The translations under genes and the position numbers were made by a program. Positions 25,165 through 33,335 of a stretch of 64,000 nt of DNA are shown here, in pieces. Every line of letters begins with the position of its first letter. Position 1 is the first letter of the stretch. The notes below the pieces were generated by a model. It made no database searches. It was not told the origin of the DNA and saw nothing but the letters and a program-made list of their open reading frames with translations. This DNA is from Phenylobacterium sp. Lineage in GTDB: Bacteria; Pseudomonadota; Alphaproteobacteria; Caulobacterales; Caulobacteraceae. The DNA lies in the NCBI GenBank assembly GCA_018001015.1, contig JAGNIV010000001.1, positions 372,001 to 436,000 of the forward strand, given 5' to 3'.

Positions 25165-26871
25165 TCATCTGGCGGGTCCGCGGAGGCGCCCGATCCGCCA
25201 TTCGACCTCGCCCCCGTGGCCTGCGACGCCGTCGACCGTCTGATTGCGTCGCGTCTCGAACGCCTCGCGCCAGGGCGTCAGCGAGAAGCCCATTGCGCCT
25301 TCGATCACCGCAAAGCGGCCGGAGGCGAGATCGAGCCGGCGCCGATAGACGCCCGACACGGATTCACCCGGTTCAAGGGTCGGTGCGGGCGCGCCGAACT
25401 GGGCGGCCAGGCGCGCCTGCGCCGCCGCCAACTCCCGGGCCCGCAGAGTAGCCAACAGGTTCGGTGCGAAGGCGGTCGACCCGCCGCCTGGACTAAGGCC
25501 CTGCTGCGCGAGCCGTGCCGCCCGCGCCTCCAGGGCCTCGCGCACCTCCGCGCCAAAGCCATGCTCGGCGATGTCGGATCGGCCTCCGGCCAGCAGTCGT
25601 CTATCGAGCCAGGTCGCCCCGTCGGCCTGGATCTGTTCGGAGATCGAAAGGTCGGACCGCACCGCCAGCACGGATCTTCCCCGCGACCCAACGGCGCGCA
25701 GTTCGACGACGCCGCCGATCGGGGCGTCGGAGGTGTCGGCCAGCTCTCGAAACACCACATGGTGCGAGCGCCCGTCGATCCCATCGATGACCGCAAAGCC
25801 TGAACCGGACAGCTCATCGTCCAGGCCCCGTGCGGCGAGGCGACCCACAAGGCCGACTGGCGGCGCGTCCTCGACGAGGTAGGTCGCCGGGTCGCGCTCA
25901 CCTCCCGGTCCGCCCAAGGCGTTGTGCAGCCGCGCGATGATGTCGCCCCGACGGCCCAAGGCTCGCAGGGTTGCTTCCGCATCCGGTGCGATACGCCACC
26001 GGCCAGGCCGCTCGGCCTCGGCCAAGCCCAAGGCCTGCAGCTTGCGCAGTCGCGTCACGCGGATCTGATGGTCCGCATCGGGCTTGCCCAGCCGAGGCGG
26101 CCGCAGGTCCAGTTCCCCCGCGGCGCCGGCGTCGCGGACCAGTCGCCGATCCAGCGCGGTCCACCGCTCGGCGCTCGCCTCGCGCTCGAGCTGACGGCGC
26201 ACTTCGAGGTCGCTGCGCGGCCCGAGTTCGAGTGTGACCAACTCCGCGGCCCGGGCGCGCAGGCCGTGGGAGATGTAGTCGCGGCTGATTACCAGGTCGC
26301 TTCCGTCATCGGCCTTGCCGCGGACCAGGACGTGGATGTGCGGATGACCTGTGTTCCAGTGAGCGACAGCCACCCAGTCGAGCTCGCTCGCGAGGTCGCG
26401 CGCCGCCTGCCCCATGAGGTCTCGGGTGAAGGCCTGGAGATCCTCCAGGCGCTCGGCGTCGTCCGGGGACACGATGAAGCGGAAATGGTGCCGGTCGTCA
26501 GCGCAGCGCGCGACAAAGGCCTTGGCGTCGGCATCCTGCCCCTGGGCGCCGAACAGGTCGCCCCGTGCCCCGTCCTGTGTGACGCCGTCGCGCTGGAGAT
26601 AGGCCAGGTGGAGCGCCATCGGCGCCCCGCCGCGGGTGTGACGCACCACACGGGCCTTGATGACGGCGCTGCGGGTGCGCGCGCCCAACCGACTTGCCGC
26701 CAAGCTGGAGGCCCGCCCTCGGCCGAAGGCGCCCTTGAGGCTTGAGCGGCCGGGATGCAGACCGCCGGCGCGCGCTGCGGCGGCCAGGGCCTCGCCGACG
26801 AAGGTGCGATGACCGCCGGCGCCACGGGACCGCGAGCGACCGGGGCGAAGGATGAAGTCATCGTCGTTCAT
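25165..26871 (-). CDS. Relaxase/mobilisation nuclease with DUF3363 domain (MOBP-type, VirD2-like)
   Basis: 568 residues from ATG 26871 (MNDDDFILRPGRSRSRGAGGH). The nuclease half contains the metal-binding three-histidine motif HWNTGHPHIHVLVRGK at about residues 170-185; the C-terminal half is the DUF3363 domain (WLDRRLLAG; LGFSLTPWREAFETR-type sequence near the end). It nicks oriT, becomes linked to the 5' end and pilots the strand. A nic-like site lies in the 243-bp gap directly upstream. traG follows with a 10-nt gap. Confidence 0.93.
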   Translation of the reverse strand: MNDDDFILRPGRSRSRGAGGHRTFVGEALAAAARAGGLHPGRSSLKGAFGRGRASSLAASRLGARTRSAVIKARVVRHTRGGAPMALHLAYLQRDGVTQDGARGDLFGAQGQDADAKAFVARCADDRHHFRFIVSPDDAERLEDLQAFTRDLMGQAARDLASELDWVAVAHWNTGHPHIHVLVRGKADDGSDLVISRDYISHGLRARAAELVTLELGPRSDLEVRRQLEREASAERWTALDRRLVRDAGAAGELDLRPPRLGKPDADHQIRVTRLRKLQALGLAEAERPGRWRIAPDAEATLRALGRRGDIIARLHNALGGPGGERDPATYLVEDAPPVGLVGRLAARGLDDELSGSGFAVIDGIDGRSHHVVFRELADTSDAPIGGVVELRAVGSRGRSVLAVRSDLSISEQIQADGATWLDRRLLAGGRSDIAEHGFGAEVREALEARAARLAQQGLSPGGGSTAFAPNLLATLRARELAAAQARLAAQFGAPAPTLEPGESVSGVYRRRLDLASGRFAVIEGAMGFSLTPWREAFETRRNQTVDGVAGHGGEVEWRIGRLRGPAR

Positions 26872-27114
26872 GGCGCCGCCCTGCGGAGCGAGGTGTCTGA
26901 AAGCCTTGGGGGCCAAGGGACGGGCGCAGATGGCAGCCTGCCAACGCCCCACGCACATCGCCGTAGCCAACTGTTTTTACGGTCCTTTTTCTTGCCTCAA
27001 ACCCAACCCGCCTCGCGCCTTTTATCCTGTCCTCCCCCCTCACCTTCCCTGCACCCCGCTTAAAGACCGCCAAACCTGCGAGGCCGTACGACGCGCCGGG
27101 AATCACGAGACCGG
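26872..27114. other. Putative oriT region with nic-like site
   Basis: This gene-free 243-bp stretch between relaxase and transglycosylase genes contains TATCCTGT at 27023-27030, matching the IncP/T-DNA nic consensus YATCCTG|Y, with predicted cleavage between 27029 and 27030 on the + strand. A weak inverted repeat CCGTA...TACGG (26961-26982) lies on the 5' side, and a pyrimidine-rich run spans 26995-27060. Octamers like this occur by chance, so position next to a MOBP relaxase is the main support. Confidence 0.5.
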
Positions 27115-27789
27115 TCATGGCGCGTTCGCCCCGTTGGACACGGCGACAAACAAGGATGAGCCCGCTGGCGCCCCGTCCGCCGCGGGGCCGTCCAGGTTTG
27201 CAAAAAGCGACCGAGGGGCGAGGTCGAGACGAAGCTCGTGGGGTGGAACTGCGGCCTGAACTTGCGGCGCAAGGATCGCCACATAGTCCCGCGTTTCCTG
27301 GGGCAACGGGCGGGTCCCGGCCAGGTACTGAAGATATCGCCCCGGCCCGGCGTTGTAGGCGGCGAGGAAGCCTGGCGCGCCAAACTGCGCGTGGAGCTCC
27401 CGCAGATAGGCGGCGCCGGCCATGATGTTGTCGCGGGGATGATAGGGATCTGCGCCCAGGCCGTAGCGCGTGCGCAGTTCGGCATAGGTATCGGGCATGA
27501 TCTGCATCAGGCCGAGCGCGCCAGCTAATGACCGTGCCCGCGGGTCGTTGGCGCTTTCGGCGCGCATCACAGCGACGATCCAGGGCGCTGGAATTGCAAA
27601 ACGCTCGGCGGCTTCGGCGACCAGCGCGGCGCGAATCTCGGGCGCCAGATGCTCACCGGCCGCGTAGGCCGGTGGAGGTCCCAGCGTCCCCATCGCGAGT
27701 GCGCCGCTCAACAGCCATCGCATGGGGCGCCTGCGCCGACCTTCGCGCCGAACGCCGAGGACTGTAGCGATCCTAGCCGCCACGGCCAC
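27115..27789 (-). CDS. Lytic transglycosylase (SLT family) for conjugation
   Basis: 224 residues from GTG 27789, or 202 from ATG 27723 (MRWLLSGALAMG), where a signal peptide ending at AYAAG begins; the shorter start looks more natural. The catalytic glutamate is in VMRAESANDPRARS, followed by GALGLMQIMPDTYAELR and FLAAYNAGPGRY, the SLT motifs. It opens peptidoglycan for assembly of the transfer apparatus (VirB1-like). It overlaps the traF stop if the longer start is used. Confidence 0.92.
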   Translation of the reverse strand: MAVAARIATVLGVRREGRRRRPMRWLLSGALAMGTLGPPPAYAAGEHLAPEIRAALVAEAAERFAIPAPWIVAVMRAESANDPRARSLAGALGLMQIMPDTYAELRTRYGLGADPYHPRDNIMAGAAYLRELHAQFGAPGFLAAYNAGPGRYLQYLAGTRPLPQETRDYVAILAPQVQAAVPPHELRLDLAPRSLFANLDGPAADGAPAGSSLFVAVSNGANAP

Positions 27790-28327
27790 GCTCCCGAACC
27801 GTCCACAACGGCCTCACCCGGCCCACAATCTGGGACGAGGCCAGGGGGCCGAAGTAGCGACCGTCCAGGGAGCCGACCGCCTCGTTCAGCAGAAGCACCT
27901 GCCCAGGCTGCAGACGTTGACACCCCCCTAACACCGGCAGGGAGCGGCCCATCCTGTCGTGCGACGCCGCCACCGCGACCTGGCGGCCGTCGACGCTCAC
28001 CTGGCCGTGCGTCCAGCACAGGCGCGAGGGCGGCAGGGCCGCCACCCGCTTCACAAGCAGGACACCATGGGGCGCTGCGCCGCGGGTTGAGAGCCAGTCG
28101 GCGAGCGGCTTGGGCGGCGTCACCGCCACCAGATCGCCGACAGCGATGCTCCCCGGGTGCGAGCAGAGATAGAGCCCCACAGGCGCGCTGGCCGTCGCAT
28201 TCCAGACGAGAGCCGGCGGCCAGGCGGCGAGCGCGGGCGCGAGCCCCAGGGCGAGGCCAGCCAGTCCCATCAACAGAATGATCGGACGAGGCCGGCGCCT
28301 GGCTTGCGCCGTAACGACAGGTGGCAC
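27773..28327 (-). CDS. traF: Conjugation signal peptidase TraF (S26 family)
   Basis: 184 residues. An N-terminal membrane segment (IILLMGLAGLALGLAPALAAW) precedes the S26 catalytic serine in NATASAPVGLY and the catalytic lysine in VLLVKRVAALP; near the C-terminus GRYFGPLASSQIVGRVRPLW completes the fold. In RP4, TraF trims and cyclises the TrbC pilin; a TrbC gene is present at 16430. It begins 3 nt after the AlpA-like gene. Confidence 0.93.
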   Translation of the reverse strand: MPPVVTAQARRRPRPIILLMGLAGLALGLAPALAAWPPALVWNATASAPVGLYLCSHPGSIAVGDLVAVTPPKPLADWLSTRGAAPHGVLLVKRVAALPPSRLCWTHGQVSVDGRQVAVAASHDRMGRSLPVLGGCQRLQPGQVLLLNEAVGSLDGRYFGPLASSQIVGRVRPLWTVRERGRGG

Positions 28328-28330
28328 GGC

Positions 28331-28606
28331 CTATCCTCCGACGCTCCAGGCCGCCGGCGGCCGCGGCCGGCGCGCGGGGTGGACGACACTCGCGGCGGGG
28401 TCGGTGGTGGAGGTGCGCGCACCCCGGTCAGCCCAGGCTTGCAGGTCGCCGACGGCGTAGATCACGCGGCCGCCGATCTTCTTGTAGGTCGGGCCGGTGC
28501 CAAAGGTGCGGTGCTTCTCCAAGGTCCGCCCCGAGAGGCCCAGGAACCGAGCCGCCTCGGCGGTGCGCAGCATTCGCGGCGGGATGGGTGTGGATGTGTC
28601 TGTCAT
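28331..28606 (-). CDS. AlpA-like helix-turn-helix regulator
   Basis: 91 residues. MLRTAEAARFLGLSGRTLEKHRTFGTGPTYKKIGGRVIYAVGDLQAWAD is the MerR/excisionase-like HTH common to small AlpA-type regulators of mobile elements; the C-terminus is disordered and proline-rich. In this class of elements a gene of this type regularly precedes traF and probably controls the transfer operon or excision. The 125 bp upstream (28607-28731) hold no gene. Confidence 0.85.
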   Translation of the reverse strand: MTDTSTPIPPRMLRTAEAARFLGLSGRTLEKHRTFGTGPTYKKIGGRVIYAVGDLQAWADRGARTSTTDPAASVVHPARRPRPPAAWSVGG

Positions 28607-28731
28607 CTTCTGTCTCCGCGTATTTCCGAGCCGCGACCGGGAGCGGCAGCGCGGCCTCGAAAACCTGGCGGAGAGCGAGTCGGGGGGTTGATGGCGAAAT
28701 CGCAGGGTCGCGACTCCGCCATCGCTCGGGA

Positions 28732-29400
28732 TCAGCGGATCGGCTGCAATCCCTGGAGATAGTCGCAGGCGCGGGCCGCATGGGCGGCGGCGGTGAAGAT
28801 GAAGCGGCGATCGCCCTTCAGGACCCGCAGCCAGCTGGCCAGGTAGGCGGCATGGTCCTCGCGTGGCGTGAGGTCCAGCCCGAGGTCGGCGCAGAGGAAC
28901 GCAGCGCCCAGTTCGGCGACAAGCTCTTCCCGCGCATAGTCCTCATCGCCCCAGCGCCCGCGACCGAAGTCCCGGTCGAGGCGGCTGGGATGCGCGGTCC
29001 AATGGACGCATTCGTGAGCCAGGGTCGCGTAGTAGCTCTCCGGGTCCCGGAAGGCCTCGAAGGGTGGCGATTGCACGTGGTCGGCGTGAATCGCGTAGTA
29101 GGCGCGCGCACCGCCATGGCGGATGTCTGCGCCCGTGGCGGCGAAGAAGGTTTCGGCGCGGGCGATCCTCGCGTGGGGATCTAACGTCGGCCGGGCGCAC
29201 GCCTGGCCGCGGTCCGGCAGCCCATCGATCTGTTCGACATTGAACACCGTGTAGGCCTTCAGAAAGGAGATGTGGCGCTCGACGTCCACGCCTTCGGCGT
29301 CCGGCTCGGTCCGCGCCAAGCGGTTGGCGTAGACCACGATCGAACCAGTCTCTCCCTTGCGGACATGTCCTCCGAGCGCCAGCGCCTGGCGGAAGGTCAT
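28732..29400 (-). pseudogene. ardC: ardC antirestriction gene, 3' part (split by insertion sequence)
   Basis: 222 residues reading MTFRQALALGGHVRKGETGS to the natural C-terminus. It carries the zinc-peptidase motif HECVH in LAHECVHWTAHPSRL and the typical KAYTVFNVEQIDGLP. The missing N-terminal 82 residues lie at 30749-30994, on the other side of the IS. Together they give 304 residues, normal ArdC length, so the gene was intact before insertion. ArdC proteins bind single-stranded DNA and protect incoming plasmid DNA from restriction. Because the fragment begins with ATG at 29400 it might still be translated, lacking the ssDNA-binding N-terminal part. Confidence 0.88.
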
Positions 29401-29402
29401 GT

Positions 29403-29418
29403 GTGGACGGCCCCTGCG
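29403..29418 (+). repeat. IS1111-type subterminal inverted repeat, right end
   Basis: GTGGACGGCCCCTGCG, identical in inverted orientation to 30728-30743; located 2 bp inside the element's end. Confidence 0.85.
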
Positions 29419-29650
29419 TTGCAAGGGGCGTCAGCTGAGATTTCGCTCCGGTCAGGCAGCAGTCATGTGTCCGGCCTGTTTGCGCGGCGCACGTGGCCGC
29501 TGGCCCTGATGAAGTCCGCGGACCGGGTCCCAATCATCCAGACGCGCTCGAGGCGCCTAACCTACCGTGGGCTCTCCCGATCCCCGGGTTGACCGGGTCG
29601 TCATCACACCATCAGCACTCCTGCAACTTGAGCCGTAATCGCTGACGCGC
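29419..29650 (-). ncRNA. Candidate bridge/seekRNA region of the IS
   Basis: 232 bp of non-coding DNA between the transposase stop and the right inverted repeat, against only about 51 bp between the left repeat and the transposase start. IS110-family elements encode a structured guide RNA in a non-coding end; in the IS1111 group it is downstream of the transposase. The position and length fit, but I have not derived a secondary structure or guide loops, and RNA boundaries are unknown. Confidence 0.45.
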
Positions 29651-30676
29651 TCAAAGCGCCCCGGCGACACCCGGCCGATAGACCTCGCCACGCGTGAGGA
29701 TGGCCCAGGCGATTCGCGCTGCCTTGTTGGCCAGCGCGACGGACACCAGCCGGGCGGGACGTCGCTCGAGCAGCGCCATCGCCCAAGCCTGGCGCGGCCC
29801 GCCGCGGGTGCGGGCGTAGCGGATGATCGAAGTGGCGCCGACGACCAGCAGTCGGCGAAGATATCGGTCGCCCATCTTCGAAATCGACCCGAGCCGATCT
29901 TTCCCGCCGCTGGAGTTTTGTCTCGGCACGAGTCCGATCCAGGCGGCGAACTGGCGACCCGATTTGAAGTGGCTGGGGTCGGTCACCGTGGCGGCGATCG
30001 CTGCGGCTGTGACGGGGCCGACGCCAGGAATCGTGGCCAGGCGCCGTGCCGCGTCATTGGTCTTGGCCCATCCAAAGATGTGCTGCTCCACCTCGCGGAT
30101 CCGGTCTTTGACCTCCTGAAGCTGCCGCAGCAAAACCTCCAAGGCGCAGAGCATCAGAGCGGGCAGCCGGTCTCGCTCGGCCTCGACGACTTGCAGCAGC
30201 TCCGGCACACGCTTCACGCCGGGTGGCGCGATAATGCCAACCTCGGAGAGGTGAGCACGCAGCGCGTTGTAGAGGCTGGTGCGTTGGCGGACGAGTTGAT
30301 CGCGGATGCGATGGAGCATCAGAACCGACTGCTGTTCAGCACTCTTGAGCGGCACGTAGCGCATCGTCGGTCGACTGACCGCCTCGCAGATCGCTTCGGC
30401 GTCGACCGCGTCGTTCTTCCCCCGCTTGACGTAAGGCTTCACATAGCTGGGCGGCATCAGCTTGACCTGGTGGCCCAGGGCCGCGAGTTCGCGCCCCCAG
30501 TGGTGCGCTGAGAAGCAAGCCTCCATCCCAACGAGGCATGGATCCAGGCTGCGGAAGAACGGCAGCACTTCGGCGCGGCCCAACTTCTTGCGCACGATCA
30601 CCTGGCCGTCGGCAGTGACGCCGTGGACCTGGAAGACGTTCTTGCCGAGATCGAAGCCGATGGTCGTGAGCTGCAT
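29651..30676 (-). CDS. IS110-family (IS1111 group) DEDD transposase
   Basis: 341 residues from ATG 30676 (MQLTTIGFDLGKNVFQVHGV), with AGGAGG upstream. The RuvC-like N-terminal domain has the acidic residues in FDLGKN, GMEAC and KNDAVDAEAI; the C-terminal transposase_20 domain has LATIPGVGPVTAAAIAATV and FAAWIGLVPRQNSSGGKDRLG with the serine region. Apparently full length. The open frame continues upstream without a stop into the ardC 5' fragment, so a read-through fusion is possible. Confidence 0.95.
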   Translation of the reverse strand: MQLTTIGFDLGKNVFQVHGVTADGQVIVRKKLGRAEVLPFFRSLDPCLVGMEACFSAHHWGRELAALGHQVKLMPPSYVKPYVKRGKNDAVDAEAICEAVSRPTMRYVPLKSAEQQSVLMLHRIRDQLVRQRTSLYNALRAHLSEVGIIAPPGVKRVPELLQVVEAERDRLPALMLCALEVLLRQLQEVKDRIREVEQHIFGWAKTNDAARRLATIPGVGPVTAAAIAATVTDPSHFKSGRQFAAWIGLVPRQNSSGGKDRLGSISKMGDRYLRRLLVVGATSIIRYARTRGGPRQAWAMALLERRPARLVSVALANKAARIAWAILTRGEVYRPGVAGAL

Positions 30677-30727
30677 GGTGGGTCCTCCTGCTCTGTGGCT
30701 AGCCCCCTCCGAATTCACATCTGCAGT

Positions 30728-30743
30728 CGCAGGGGCCGTCCAC
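30728..30743 (-). repeat. IS1111-type subterminal inverted repeat, left end
   Basis: CGCAGGGGCCGTCCAC on the + strand, the exact complement of 29403-29418; 5 bp inside the element's end. Confidence 0.85.
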
Positions 30744-30748
30744 CCCAT

Positions 30749-30994
30749 CATCCAGGTCGGTTCGATGAAGCCGCGCGCCGCAGCTTCCGACCAGAGCAGG
30801 ACGACATTGATCCCGTTGTAGGGCTGGCCGTTGTGCCGCAGTGGCCGGCTGACGCTCGAGGTCGCTGTCTTGTTCGACCAGGGTTGGGTCCAGGGGCGAA
30901 CGCCGCGGTCGAGGTCGGCGACGATGGCGTTGGTGACGCGGGTGTAGAGGTCGGGCCGGGCGTCTGGGCGCACGGCGGAGGTTGGACGGGCCAT
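30749..30994 (-). pseudogene. ardC: ardC antirestriction gene, 5' part
   Basis: 82 residues from ATG 30994 (MARPTSAVRPDARPDLYTRV...) to EPTWM, where the IS interrupts the frame. The segment LYTRVTNAIVADLDRGVRPWTQPW and PYNGINVVLLWSEAAARGF is the ArdC N-terminal ssDNA-binding domain. Translation would continue in frame through the IS left end into the transposase. See 28732-29400 for the other half. Confidence 0.88.
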
Positions 30995-31066
30995 GACGGC
31001 CTCCGATCTTGTGCTGGTTGGGGGAGATGGGCGCCGCCCGCGCGCAGGCGCGGGCGGCGCCAGGGC

Positions 31067-31378
31067 TCAGTCGGCGGCGCGGCTGCGCGACCAGATCAGG
31101 GCGTAGCCGTCCTCGGCGTCGACCAGAGAGGCGTAGATCGGGGCGGCGAAGCTGGGGTCGTCCAGCTTGACGGAGAGGTAGTCCCGGTTCTCACGGCTGG
31201 TCTTCTTCCAGGCCGCCCCAAACTCGGTGGCGCCGGCGAAGATGCGGTAGTCCGGGGCCTTGTCGTTCTCCTTCTCGGCGGTCCGGAATTGCGCGGACTT
31301 GACGTTGAGGGTGAGGGTCTTGATGGCGCCGCTGATGGAGCCGTCTTCGTGCTTGGTGAAGGTGCCGATGGTGGCCAT
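31067..31378 (-). CDS. DUF736 family protein
   Basis: 103 residues from ATG 31378 ([22 protein letters not shown]). The pattern GTFTK..DG...G.I.TL...[17 protein letters not shown] and [11 protein letters not shown] defines DUF736, a small protein almost always found near ArdC and relaxase genes on conjugative elements; its function is not established. This is the last recognisable backbone gene on the right; 31379-31522 contain no gene I can support. Confidence 0.93.
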   Translation of the reverse strand: MATIGTFTKHEDGSISGAIKTLTLNVKSAQFRTAEKENDKAPDYRIFAGATEFGAAWKKTSRENRDYLSVKLDDPSFAAPIYASLVDAEDGYALIWSRSRAAD

Positions 31379-31522
31379 GGTGGATCTCCTGTTGCTCGGA
31401 CCGCGCCTGTCGCGGCCTCGATGGCGATCCCCAGGCCGGGGGGCGACCGGCGCCGCAGCCATCTGGCCCGAAGCGTCAGCGCAGGACGCCGACGGGCGGC
31501 TTCTTTGCCTCGCGAGGAATGA

Positions 31523-32152
31523 CGTGGCCCAAGGCGCGGCAGGGGAAAGAAGGCGCGCGGCGGCGTTGAAGAAGCCGCGCTCTGGACGGGATCGGCCGAC
31601 GACCAGCCCCCCGAGCTGGAAGCCGCCGCCCTCGTGCAGGGTGGCCGCGAGCGCGGGCTGATCCTCCACAAGCTCCTGGAAGAGGTGCTGACCGGCGAAA
31701 TCCCAGAAGCGGAAGCCGCCCTGACCGAACGGGCTGGCCAACTCATCCGCGCTCTCGGCCAGTCTCCGGTCGCCGACCCGGCGACGGGGCTGTCGGCGCA
31801 GGAACTGGCGGCCTGTGTGGCCCGGACCCTGGCTCTGCCTGACATCGCGGCCCTGCGGCCGGATCTTCTCGCCGAATTTCCCGTCTATTCCGCACAGGCG
31901 GCCAACGGCGTGGAAACCGCAACGGCCGGGATCGCCGATGCCCTGACCCTGACGGCAGAGGGCCGCCCCGCCGTCGTCGTGGACTGGAAAAGCGATGTGA
32001 CGCCGGCGCCGGGAACGCTCGATCACTATCGCGCGCAGGTGCGGGCCTATCTCGACATGACCGGCGCCGAGCGCGGACTGATCGTGCTGATGACCTCCGG
32101 CGCCGTCATTCCCGTCCTGCCGACGAAGCCGACCGAGAGCGAGGCGGCCTGA
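31523..32152 (+). pseudogene. Nuclease end of a UvrD/AddA-like helicase-nuclease (5'-truncated)
   Basis: The frame opens after a stop at 31520; the first recognisable residues are [13 protein letters not shown] near 31565. There is no ATG; a GTG at 31634 could start a 172-residue product. The sequence [16 protein letters not shown], then [15 protein letters not shown] and [19 protein letters not shown] is the PD-(D/E)XK nuclease signature (H, D-x(n)-DxK, Q...Y) found at the C-terminus of AddA/RecB-like UvrD helicases of about 1100 residues. The helicase portion is missing. It ends 4 nt before the DUF6361 gene, so it was probably the first gene of that operon. Whether the nuclease fragment is still made is unknown. 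Confidence 0.75.
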
Positions 32153-32156
32153 GCCC

Positions 32157-33335
32157 ATGTCGTCTCTTGCCTGGATCGATTTCGATGAAGCCGAGCGGCA
32201 GCGCGCGCAGCGCATCATGGCGCTCTTTCAGGAGCGCGAGACCCGCGACGAGCTGGGGCTGGGGGCGATCCGGGATTCCATCGCCGATCATCTCTTTCCA
32301 GGCACGAGCACGATCCAGACGCGCCTGCGATACATGCTGTTCATTCCCTGGCTCTATCGGGCACTGGAAAAGTGCGAAGTCCCTGAAGCGCAGCTCCGCA
32401 CCGAGGCGCGCGACACCGAGATCCGGCTTGCCGACGCCCTGAAAGCCGGTGGTGAGTCCAACGGCATCATCGGCCGGGATGCAGGACCACGGCTCCAGCG
32501 GTTGCCGAGTTCCGTCTATTGGGCTGGCCTGGGCGCGTGGGGCATCCGGGTCTTTCCCGGCTCGCTCGACAGTCTGTTCGTCGCCTTGCGGGGCCGTGGC
32601 CGGTCGCGCGGTGCATCCAGCGGCGAAGACGCTCTGGCCGGAGCCCAGACGCCCGCCATCTGGAATCTGGCCTTGCCCCAGATGCCCGGCGATCTGCTTG
32701 AGCGCGCCATCTTCCGCCTGACCACTGACGAGGCGCAATTCCTCATCGACCGCCTGATCGCCAGCCAGCCCACCACACTGCTCACGATGCTGGCGCGCGA
32801 CGGCATCGACGCGGACTGCGACTATATCTGGACGCACCCCCATCTGTCAGCGTTTCCATCCGCCGCGCGCCGCCTCGTCCAACATGGGGAAATCTTCTCC
32901 CATGTGATGCACGGCGCCGCGCTGCTCTATAACCTCGCGCTCAGCGAGCTGCGCCAGCGCGACGACTGGATCGAGGAATATCGCGCTCGGCTTGAAGCCT
33001 GGCGCGACGAACTCGATACCGGTGCCGTCCGCGCGTGGTCGCTCGATGATTTCTGGAATGTCGTGGAGCACCCGGCACACGCCGTCCGACCGGCCGCCAA
33101 CCGGTTCGTGAGCGAGTGGCGCGATCTGGTTCTGGCCGGGACGGAGCAGGTAATCTCGGCACCCGCGGCGCGGCGGCTCGTCGAGGAGCGCGAACGCCGG
33201 CTCAAGACCAGCCAGTCCCGATACGCCAATCACGCTGTCCGCGACCGCTGGACCGGCGCATCGGGCACCGACCGCCTCAGCTTCCGCTGGGCGCAGGCCA
33301 AATCCCACCTGCGGGATCTCGCCCATGCTGAATAG
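32157..33335 (+). CDS. DUF6361 family protein
   Basis: 392 residues from ATG 32157. The N-terminus [20 protein letters not shown], then [43 protein letters not shown], is the DUF6361 signature. The remainder is helical ([39 protein letters not shown]) with no enzymatic motif I can name. Its stop overlaps the PLD-like gene by 11 nt, so the products are made in coordination. I know of no established function for the family; context with nuclease and helicase genes suggests a DNA-processing or defence complex. Confidence 0.85.
   Translation: MSSLAWIDFDEAERQRAQRIMALFQERETRDELGLGAIRDSIADHLFPGTSTIQTRLRYMLFIPWLYRALEKCEVPEAQLRTEARDTEIRLADALKAGGESNGIIGRDAGPRLQRLPSSVYWAGLGAWGIRVFPGSLDSLFVALRGRGRSRGASSGEDALAGAQTPAIWNLALPQMPGDLLERAIFRLTTDEAQFLIDRLIASQPTTLLTMLARDGIDADCDYIWTHPHLSAFPSAARRLVQHGEIFSHVMHGAALLYNLALSELRQRDDWIEEYRARLEAWRDELDTGAVRAWSLDDFWNVVEHPAHAVRPAANRFVSEWRDLVLAGTEQVISAPAARRLVEERERRLKTSQSRYANHAVRDRWTGASGTDRLSFRWAQAKSHLRDLAHAE

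Larger units (their letters stand above)
29401..30748 (-). mobile_element. IS110-family insertion sequence, IS1111 group, inserted in ardC
   Basis: About 1348 bp. The ends carry a 16-bp perfect subterminal inverted repeat (29403-29418 and 30728-30743). Subterminal rather than terminal repeats, plus a DEDD transposase and a longer non-coding right end, are features of the IS1111 group. ATG is present on both sides of the element; the uninterrupted ardC codons would be TGG-ATG-ACC, so the exact tip can be placed within 3 bp only. It belongs to a family that moves without the usual target duplication. Confidence 0.88.
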
